Assembly (NCBI GenBank): GCA_964596345.1
Contig: CAZQSZ010000008.1
Span: 186,001 to 250,000, forward strand
Length of the DNA stretch: 64,000 nt
Reading direction: 5' to 3'
DNA from: CADEDV01 sp964596345
Lineage (GTDB): Bacteria > Bacteroidota > Bacteroidia > Chitinophagales > Chitinophagaceae
Shown here one piece after another: positions 18,281-26,600 of the stretch; the stretch's first letter is position 1, and each line of letters starts with the position of its first letter. The notes below the pieces were generated by a model. That model saw nothing but the letters and a program-made list of their open reading frames with translations. It had not been told where the DNA came from and ran no database searches. A program made the position numbers and the translations under genes.

Positions 18281-19471
18281 ATGCTGGACAAGAGAAACGT
18301 TATTGAAAAAGAAGAAAAAGCTGTGCTGGTGGGATTGGTCCAAAAAGATCAGACCGAACAACAGGTTACTGAATACCTGGATGAGTTGGCTTTCCTGGCA
18401 GAAACTGCCGGTGCTGTTACCGTCAAACGATTTACCCAAAAACTACAGCACCCGGACAGCCGGACCTTTATTGGTAAAGGAAAGCTGGAAGAGATCCGCC
18501 AGTATATTCTCGGGAAAGATATCCGTATCATCATCTTTGATGATGAATTAACAGGAGCCCAGATCAATAATATTGAAAAGGCACTGGAGATAAAGACCAT
18601 TGACCGTTCTGATCTTATACTTGACATCTTTGCCAGCCGTGCTAAAACAGCACAGGCCAAGGCACAGGTAGAGCTGGCACAGTACCAATATGTATTACCA
18701 AGGTTAAGAGGGATGTGGAAACACCTGGAACGGCTGGGAGGAGGTATTGGTACAAGAGGGCCCGGTGAAAGTGAGATCGAAACTGATCGTCGTATTGTAA
18801 GAGATAAAATCTCATTGTTGCGCAAACGGCTGGCGGAAATAGATAAACAGGCTTACACACAACGAAAGGACCGGGGTGAATTCATCCGGGTGGCGTTGGT
18901 TGGTTATACCAATGTGGGCAAATCTACCATTATGAATTTACTGAGCAAGAGAGAGGTGTTTGCCGAAAATAAATTGTTTGCCACACTTGACACAACGACC
19001 AGTAAAGTGGTATTTGAAAACACCCCTTTTCTATTAAGCGATACGGTAGGATTCATCCGCAAACTCCCACACCACCTGGTGGAAAGTTTTAAAAGTACCC
19101 TGGATGAGGTAAGGGAAGCTGATATACTCTTGCATGTGGTGGATATTTCACACCCGGCTTATGAAGACCAAATCGGCGTGGTCAATAAAACCCTGCAGGA
19201 ACTGAATGCTTTTGAAAAACCCATCCTCACCATTTTCAATAAAATGGACCTGTATGAAAAGCATACGTTTGATGAATGGCTGGAAGAAAGCACCAAAGAA
19301 CAAATTCTCGAAGACCTGAAAGAAAGATGGAACCGCGAAACCAATGGCAACGCCATCTTCATTTCCGCACTGGAAAAAAGAAATATTGACGGGCTGCGTA
19401 AAACGATTTTGGAGAAAGTGCGGCTGATGTATAAGTTGCGGTATCCTTATAAAACGGAGTTTCTCTACTAG
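18281..19471 (+). CDS. hflX: GTPase HflX
   Basis: A 396-residue ribosome-associated GTPase if begun at MLDKRN (18281); MEDIF at 18260 is also possible. The N-terminal HflX domain shows the glycine-rich RLRGMWKHLERLGGGIGTRG, followed by GPGESEIETDRR. The G domain has the Walker A motif GYTNVGKSTIMN, the G2 region FATLDTT, DTVGFIRKLP (G3) and NKMD (G4). Known role: splitting stalled or heat-damaged 70S ribosomes with GTP hydrolysis. Its length is as expected. The upstream -7 box at 18237-18244 gives it its own promoter. A palindrome at 19482-19568 follows the stop codon. Confidence 0.96.
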   Translation: MLDKRNVIEKEEKAVLVGLVQKDQTEQQVTEYLDELAFLAETAGAVTVKRFTQKLQHPDSRTFIGKGKLEEIRQYILGKDIRIIIFDDELTGAQINNIEKALEIKTIDRSDLILDIFASRAKTAQAKAQVELAQYQYVLPRLRGMWKHLERLGGGIGTRGPGESEIETDRRIVRDKISLLRKRLAEIDKQAYTQRKDRGEFIRVALVGYTNVGKSTIMNLLSKREVFAENKLFATLDTTTSKVVFENTPFLLSDTVGFIRKLPHHLVESFKSTLDEVREADILLHVVDISHPAYEDQIGVVNKTLQELNAFEKPILTIFNKMDLYEKHTFDEWLEESTKEQILEDLKERWNRETNGNAIFISALEKRNIDGLRKTILEKVRLMYKLRYPYKTEFLY

Positions 19472-19481
19472 GGGTTTAACA

Positions 19482-19568
19482 GGTTTAAAAAGTTGAAGAG
19501 GTTCCATAGGTTGGGCCTTTCGCAAAAACATTTCTTGAACCTTTTGAACCCTTGGAGCTTTTTAAACC
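19482..19568 (+). repeat. 87-bp imperfect palindromic element between hflX and the Rieske gene
   Basis: The ends GGTTTAAAAAG (19482-19492) and CTTTTTAAACC (19558-19568) are perfect 11-bp inverted repeats. Pairing continues imperfectly inward (GAAGAGGTTCCATAGGTT against the complement of GAACCTTTTGAACCCTTGG). The element separates two genes and ends five bases before the next start codon, so it may act as a terminator or be an interspersed repeat. Confidence 0.6.
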
Positions 19569-19573
19569 TTCTC

Positions 19574-19936
19574 ATGACTGACAAAAAATTAACCTGGCAT
19601 AAGATCGCTGATCATGTACATGAACTGGATTTTGGGGCTAACCATATTGCCGTAGCGGAGCTGAACGGTAAAAAGATCTGCATCGGAAAGTTTAAGGATA
19701 CCCTGTTTGCCTTTACTTTCAAATGCCCTCATGCCGGCGGCATTATGGCTGATGGCTATATTGATGCGCTGGGCAACGTGGTTTGTCCCCTGCACCGCTA
19801 TAAATATGCCCTGCAAAACGGCCGGAATGTAAGCGGTGAAGGGTATTATTTAAAGAACTGGCCGGTAGAGAACAGGGAGGATGGTATTTTTGTAGGAATA
19901 GAAGAAAGCGGCAGTTTCTGGAATATTTTCCGGTAA
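19574..19936 (+). CDS. Rieske-type 2Fe-2S ferredoxin
   Basis: A 120-residue soluble protein started at ATG 19574 (MTDKKLTW). An in-frame upstream start at 19493 is rejected because the extension lies within the palindromic repeat. The two Rieske ligand motifs are FKCPHAGG (Cys-Pro-His) and VVCPLHRYKYAL (Cys-Pro-Leu-His), a complete 2Cys-2His set. Resembles NirD or dioxygenase-type ferredoxin subunits. No oxygenase partner lies nearby, so the electron acceptor is unknown. Single cytoplasmic domain with no signal. Confidence 0.9.
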   Translation: MTDKKLTWHKIADHVHELDFGANHIAVAELNGKKICIGKFKDTLFAFTFKCPHAGGIMADGYIDALGNVVCPLHRYKYALQNGRNVSGEGYYLKNWPVENREDGIFVGIEESGSFWNIFR

Positions 19937-19975
19937 AATTTGATTGTGAATAGGTTGTTTAAAACCTAAAATCCC

Positions 19976-19983
19976 TATTTTTG
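19976..19983 (+). promoter_or_regulatory. -7 element of tRNA-Asn
   Basis: TATTTTTG matches TAnnTTTG exactly, the same octamer as before the CAU tRNA. A weak -33 GTTG lies 18 bases upstream. It ends 22 bases before the tRNA. Confidence 0.55.
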
Positions 19984-20005
19984 CTGCCCCGAAAGGGAAA
20001 GGTAT

Positions 20006-20079
20006 TCCTCCTTAGCTCAGTTGGTTAGAGCATCTGACTGTTAATCAGAGGGTCGCTGGTTCAAGTCCAGCAGGGGGAG
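20006..20079 (+). tRNA. tRNA-Asn (GTT)
   Basis: A 74-nt cloverleaf: acceptor TCCTCCT/AGGGGGA with one T.G pair, D arm GCTC/GAGC, anticodon arm TCTGA-CTGTTAA-TCAGA, T arm GCTGG-TTCAAGT-CCAGC with a standard loop, discriminator G. The CCA end is not encoded, in contrast to the CAU tRNA in the same window. Confidence 0.96.
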
Positions 20080-20081
20080 CT

Positions 20082-20110
20082 AAAAACCCGGTCAGTTGAC
20101 CGGGTTTTTT
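20082..20110 (+). terminator. Terminator of tRNA-Asn
   Basis: ACCCGGTCA (20086-20094) pairs perfectly with TGACCGGGT (20097-20105), flanked by an A run and followed by TTTTTT. It starts three bases after the tRNA. Confidence 0.9.
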
Positions 20111-20168
20111 ATTTCACTCTCATTCCGGTTCACGAGACCCGAACCGGGGCTCAGGCTATTGGGGTATA

Positions 20169-20203
20169 AAAGCACCCATCGTATAAATGGGGACGGGTGC
20201 TTT
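20169..20203 (-). terminator. Terminator of the Rhs operon
   Basis: AAAGCACCC (20169-20177) and GGGTGCTTT (20195-20203) form a perfect 9-bp stem with a 17-base loop. On the minus strand it is followed by TATACCCC after a TTTT. It lies about 110 bases after the last gene of the minus-strand Rhs operon. Confidence 0.6.
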
Positions 20204-20313
20204 CAGGCTTTGTGTTTTGCATTAATGCTGTAATTCTTTTTTATCTACATCATCTAGTTTCATCCAAAAAAGAAAATAATTGACCTGACGTTACCCACAC
20301 CGATTAGCACCGA

Positions 20314-20697
20314 TTAGGTATTTCTAATAAAGTTTGAGATAATATTTAATATTTTTCCCCCGACAGGGAACTCTCTTTCATTTGCTATGTCTATCCAATA
20401 CTGAAATGGGTTATACACATTTAAGTCTATTTCCATACATACTTTCTTTAAAAAGTCAGAAAACTTAATTTCAAGTTTCTTATCCTTTGACCCTCTAAGT
20501 TCATAATCATTAAAAGAGGCAATTATTAACTCAATTAAATCATACTTTACGTAAATCGGCTCATCAAAATTTTGGTAATAATAATCAATAAAATCCTCAG
20601 TTCTTTTATAACTGGCATTTATTATCCCCCAATCTTGACTCTCATACTTTAACCCTAAGTCATGGGATATTTTTTTTCTATTCTTTTCAATATTCAT
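20314..20697 (-). CDS. Putative immunity protein for the adjacent Rhs toxin
   Basis: A 127-residue, acidic-to-neutral, signal-less protein with no family recognised. It contains DYYYQNFDEPIYVKYDLIEL, KIKFSDFL-like helical segments and IDIANEREFPVGG. Its ATG follows the toxin gene stop by two bases, so translation is coupled. Small size, cytoplasmic location, AT-rich composition (about 30-33% GC in counted lines) and position directly after a Rhs C-terminal domain are the standard signs of an immunity gene in polymorphic toxin systems. Function is inferred from context only. A 10-bp tandem repeat (CACCGATTAG twice, 20298-20317) overlaps its stop codon. Confidence 0.7.
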   Translation of the reverse strand: MNIEKNRKKISHDLGLKYESQDWGIINASYKRTEDFIDYYYQNFDEPIYVKYDLIELIIASFNDYELRGSKDKKLEIKFSDFLKKVCMEIDLNVYNPFQYWIDIANEREFPVGGKILNIISNFIRNT

Positions 20698-20699
20698 TA

Positions 20700-23600
20700 C
20701 TATAGAATTGGATATGCCGTACTAACGCCTGAACCACTGGGAACAATTCTCATTTGTGTAGCTGGCTTAAAACTACCATTTGGCATTATTACTCTTCCTA
20801 CTCCCGCAGGAATAGGTACATTGATTGCACCATTTTTTAAATTCCCTAAGTTGTCTCCTATTATCTTCTCCGCTGCGGCTTCATCCAAAAACTGACCTAC
20901 TTGCTTTTTACCGTTTACCGCCTCTAATGTAAGTTGTTTAGTATTATGTCTGCCATGTTTTGAAAAAGTATGCCCTACTTTTTTACCTTGTAGACTACCC
21001 GTAGGCTGATAATGTGTTATCGCTTTTTGCTGGACAACAGCTTTTTGCTTAACGGTTATACTAGGAGTTGCAGCAACCTTTTGCTGCATCGTAGGCTTAA
21101 TAGAAGATGTTCTTGGTTTTGGTATTCTAATCCTCGGTGTCTTCCCCCTTCCACCACGTCCGCTTGACGATAAAGCCTCCGCAAGGTCTGCTATCATTTC
21201 AGCTTTAGCTAAAGCATCATCCCACTCGCCTGTAACTTCTTCGGATGATTTGTGGGTTTTAAGAAAACTTACAGGGTCTGATTGAAAAGCCCATAATTCA
21301 GCTACAGAATAAACAGCTTCATTATACTCACCATACGCAGAAGCAGCAGGTGGCATATTCTTAACATAATCGCTATTCTGTCCTCCGGAAGCAAAAAGAT
21401 AATGCTGCCCATTATACTCAACTCTGTAATGCTTTGGAATATCTACTGTACGAGAAAATACTTTACTTCCAAAAACTCCAGGAATATATTCTTTGCTTTC
21501 ACCTGTAGATTGTAAATCAAGTTGAGCTTGCCCTTCGTTGAATGTAAGTCGATAGTCAAGTCTCTCCAAACCGTCTAAATCAATACTTTCAATCGGCTGA
21601 TTGGATGCAAATTGATAAGGTGTTAATGAAGGATATTCATCCGCAATAGGGTCAACACTCAAAAATCTTCCTACTCTCGGGTCGTATATCCTATTCTTAT
21701 AATCAAGGCTATTGCCGTCTCCTTTTACTTCATCATCTTCCTCCCTACCATTAAACCCAAAACGATAACTTCCATTACTCCATTGACGGCCTGGCATTTT
21801 AAATCCAAATGGATAAAAATCTTGTACTGATTTCACATCAGTAGTATAGTAATCAATAATTCCATCGCTGTTTGCATCAACTCCTATTTTCTTATCAGAG
21901 ATGGTTACTAAAACGTTCTGTAGGTGATTACTCAGTTCATAGATCTTTTCATTCCGGGTAAACACACTGATCACAGCGGATCCATAACCCGCAGCCAGTG
22001 TCACCGTTTGGGTGGCTACGGTCAGTTGGGTCACCATCCCCGCCCGGCTGCTGCCATAAATATGGTTTTCCAGCTGCACAATGGCACCGGCCGCAGGCTT
22101 TTCGTACACACTCATCACGTTGCCGGAAGCATCCCGCACATAAATGGTCGTTTTCCCATTCGCTGTCTTCGTGATCCGGTTACCCGCCGCATCATAGGTA
22201 TAACTGATCGTGTTACCCCCCTTCACAATACTGCTGATCTTGCCATACACCGTCCAGTTAACAGCAGTAATGTCTTCTGCCACATCTGTCTTCAGGTTAC
22301 CGGTAGCGTCATAGGTATAATTGCTGGCATTGCTTTGGTGATCGATATCTTCTGTATAATTACCGGCAATGATATTGTCCGTCACCTGTTTCAGTTGGTT
22401 GTTGGTACTATAGTAGTTATAGACCAGGTCATCCATTTCCAGTGGCTTATTAGCAGTGGGAGCCCCCTTCCGGTTGTATGTAAGGATATTTCCATTGGGA
22501 TCATAACTGACCGCCTCCGCATAATCCGTAATAGAAATGGGCACCCACTGGTTGGCCGCACTCAATCCCTTGTACGCATTCATACTTACGATCCGGTTAA
22601 GCTGGTCATACCGGTAATTGTAAAATAGCGGCAGGGCATTGGTGCTTGCCGCAGGTCCTTTCAGCAAACCTGCATTATTCACACTCATGGCTGCAATACT
22701 CCCATTGTACAGCGATTTGAAGGCCCCGTTATTAGGTCTTGCAAAAAGTATAGTATTATCAATAGGCTTATAATCCGTTTCCGTAGCACCATCATCAAAA
22801 TAATGCAGGCCAAACCCATACACATCTCTTGCCACCACGCTGTTGGTACCGGCAGCAAGCCCGTCCTGCCCTATATCATAAGTACCATCACTAACCGTGG
22901 TACCGTTCACCCCCTTTAACCAGCCTTGTACGGTATAAGCATAATCAGTTCCCTGCACCCGCAATTGCCCGAGTTCTGTCCGGGCCAATGGCCCGTATTT
23001 ATAATAATTATACGCTGCATCCCTTTCCCAAACCAGTTTATCCCGGCTCGTCTCTGCACTGGTAAGCCGGTTCTCCGCATCATAATTATACCGGTGATAA
23101 AAGGCATCCGGTTTATCCGGTTGATAACTCACCATATTCACTTTCCCGCTGACCAGGTCATATTTATAAGTCAGCATCTTGAACCGGTTATTGGTCCCAT
23201 CCATCTCTGCCACTCCTTTATAATCCTGTAACAGGGTGTCCACGTTTCCATGGATATCATAGGTAAAAAAGCTGGCACTGTATTGCATGGCATCCGTAGC
23301 CAGGTTTTTGGTAGCCGTATAACTGACCCGGTTCCGTAAGTTCTGTTGCTGCAGTAAGGGGCTTAGTCCGGGTCCATAAGGCAAATCATACACGGTATAA
23401 GTGATTTGCTCACGAATACCACCTGTATTGAGTATCCAGTTGTTAAGTGCTGTGTTATCCTGGCTGATCGTTTGGGTCATAGCTGTACCCTGTGGCTTCT
23501 GCCCCACTTCTGTGATCCGGCCAAGATTATCATACAAAGTATAACTGTATTTGCCGTCAATAGCCTGTTGAGCATTCCGGCTTACCACCAACCGGCCCAG

Positions 23601-26600
23601 CCGGTCGTACCAGAAATTAGAAGTATTGGCATCGGGGGTATTCTGAGCCACAACAGCTCCCAAACTGTTATAGCGGTATTGGGTTACAAACTGGTGCGGT
23701 CTGGGGTTAAACACTCCATTGGCCCTGTCTGCTTTTACCTGGTTGGTGTATGTACTGCTGAAATCAGGTCTCACTCCTTTGGGCGGCACCGTCTTCACCA
23801 GGCTGCCCGCCATATCATAATAATATAAAGTATAGTGATACTCTTTATTGGAATAGTTCACGGTGAACTGCTCAATGTTCCGGGCCGCCATACATTTTGC
23901 CCGGTATAATGCTTCAAAATTAGCCAGCAGGTATTCCACCCGCTGCTGGTAAATTGTTTGTCCCAGGGCCGCTGCCATATTATAGATACGCTGGCAGGGT
24001 GGATTATTGACAAATACACCGCCTGTATCGGTTAACAATTTGGTAGTACCACAAATAACATTCTGGGTGGCACCACTATTGCTGGCATAATTGGCCAGGT
24101 TACAAGCCGGTGTTGCCATAGCCGCAGCTTTGGCGTAATCAGCCCAGTTATAACTAAAGCCGGTACGGTAATTAATAAACCGGCTGTACAGGTTATTCTT
24201 ATTGATCTCATCATCTGTAAGATTCGTACCCGTGAAAATCGGGCCTGCATTGTAGGGCGAACTGAACTGCGTTTTGAATTCACCCGTTAAAGCACTCAGG
24301 TCCGCACAGGACAGGCAACGGTTATTCGCCACAAATCCGCACTTCAGGAATTCCGGTAATGGCTGGGGAACAACCAATGGATATACAGTAACCGTAGTTG
24401 TATAAATAGTATTGCAGGTATAAACCGGGCACTGAACATAACAAGTGCCTCCCGGCGGCGGGATTCTGTCGGCAGATGGCTCTGTATGCTTGATCAATGA
24501 ATCGGCTGATGCTTTACGATCATCCCCACCTCCTGCTATTGGCCCATCTTTGATAACAGCACCTGCCGGAACAGCAGATCTGTCCACCCAGCAAAGCGGA
24601 GGCGTGGTGCCACAGGTATAAGGAATAGAATAGTAAGAGGAGATATAACATTCCGTGGTAGACGTAGTCCTTACCAGCGAATCGCATTTCCCGAACGAAT
24701 TGTACAAAGCCAGGGTTAGTGTATCGCTGTATTTGTTTAGTAAATATTGGTTGAACGAGGTGAAGGACGCTGGGTTATAACCGGCAGACGAAGCTTCTGC
24801 TTTCAGTTGTGTCATCCTGTTGCAGGTGCAGGTGTCGATCAGTGTTATAACATCTTTGGTAAGTTTCGGCCCCTTACCATACGGTTTGGGGAACTCTATC
24901 GTATACGGGTTACAGAAATAATCCCTGCTGATACTGTATTGTGCCAGTACGATATTAATAACCTCTTCAAAACTTCTTGGTGAGCCGTCATTCGGTGTGG
25001 TGGGTGCCACCGTAGAAGAACCATAAGGATTGGCTGCATTACTTCCTTTGATACAAACCGTCACCATACCCGCCGTGATCTGGTTTAGTATCTGGTCTTT
25101 TTGTGCATGATTGGCAATAGCAGCACATTGAAGCAGGGCTTGTTTCCATTGATTGATATATCCGTTGCAGCGACCATTGTATCCCTGGTTAACACTGTCC
25201 TGTGGAATGGTAGGAGGCAGATTAGGGTTAGAACCGGGCGATGGAAACCAGGTCCATCCGTTCTGCGTTCCTTCTTGAGTAATGGTGGAAAACCGGAGCT
25301 TGTATCCCTGGCTGATCAACGTGGCATCATCTGCCAGCGGCTGCATAGCCACGATATAGTCGTTCACCTTCCTGTCCCGTTCAGCTGCATACAACCCCTT
25401 AAACACTTTCCACATCTGGTCCTGGTCAGCTGTAGTAGTCACGTCTGCAAATGGTGGTACTTTTACACCTCCATTATTATAACAGCTCCATTGTGCGTTT
25501 TGATCCATGATCGTCTTACACTTCACATCTCCGCGGGCAATTTGCCACATGCTTAATCCCTGCTTATAATTAGAAGTGACCCAGGTAACCATACTGTCAC
25601 GGTAAGTGCTGGTCGGGGCTATACTGAAGAAAGGATCATTATAAGGAGTGGCCGTAGTATTACCGGCAGTAATAATATAGCCGTTGGCATTGGCCTGCCC
25701 ATAAGTTGAAATGCTGCTGAAAGTACTGATCCAGTTATAACTGTTGGTAAGATTGGCTTCAGCAAATGTTAACCGGTTATATTCGGGGTGATGGGGCAGC
25801 ATTGCATTCGCCCAGCTATAGGTAAACATCTCCGAATACTGATCTGCAGTGGTACTGTTCAGCAATGCATACGGATCAGCAGCTCCTGCCGGATGAATGG
25901 TTTCATCTCTTAAATTAAATGCATTGTAATAATAATTAAGTTGCTGGTTCGTATTCCAGGGTTTTTTATAAAAAGGTTGGGTGGAAGTATTGACCGTGGA
26001 GAAAATATCGTACTTATTATACATGGTTGTCCCTGTAGAAACCCTTCTGGCATATTGGCCGCTGTCCGGCATCATATCCGATAACATCAGTTGCCGTTTC
26101 AGGGCTAATAATTGTGATACATTACTGCAAAGGCGGTTACAGTTCTGGTACTCTGCAGCATAAGCCGCCCTGATCTCATTTTCGATAGTATAAGATGCAG
26201 TCACGGCAGGATTGAGCCCGATAGATGTAAGATACGTGGCCCGGAAACTTACCGAGTCACCCAGGGCTGTCAGGCAGGATTGACAGGTAGGAGGCGGGGT
26301 ATTGGTACCACAACCTGATAGACTCAGCATCACACTGTAAACAGAATCAATGATCTGCTGCTCTGTTTTACATAATGCCTTGGTCAGGTACAGGTCTTTA
26401 TATGTTTGTAAGGAAGACTCACTGACCGTTAATGTTTTCCTGACAGAATAAGACCCCGGCGGTAATGTAAGGTTAAACTGGATATTATTTGATACAGCGC
26501 CTGTTGTATCATTTTGAAAGGCCGGGATTGCAGTATTGCAATTATCATCCGGCGATAGGCTGATATTGTTGAATTTTTTTACAATGGGCGGCATATCCCC

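Noticed and set aside
19493..19573. N-terminal extension of the Rieske frame
   Set aside because: The extra 27 residues are encoded by the palindromic element 19482-19568 and have no family counterpart; ATG 19574 starts the domain properly.
20006..20313. tRNA-Asn as an island attachment site for the Rhs operon
   Set aside because: No integrase and no second copy of the tRNA 3' end (CCAGCAGGGGGAG) was noticed at the far side near 40200, so there is no evidence for site-specific integration.
20298..20317. Tandem CACCGATTAG repeat as a CRISPR or iteron
   Set aside because: Only two 10-bp copies without spacers; it overlaps the immunity stop codon and is probably chance or a small slippage event.
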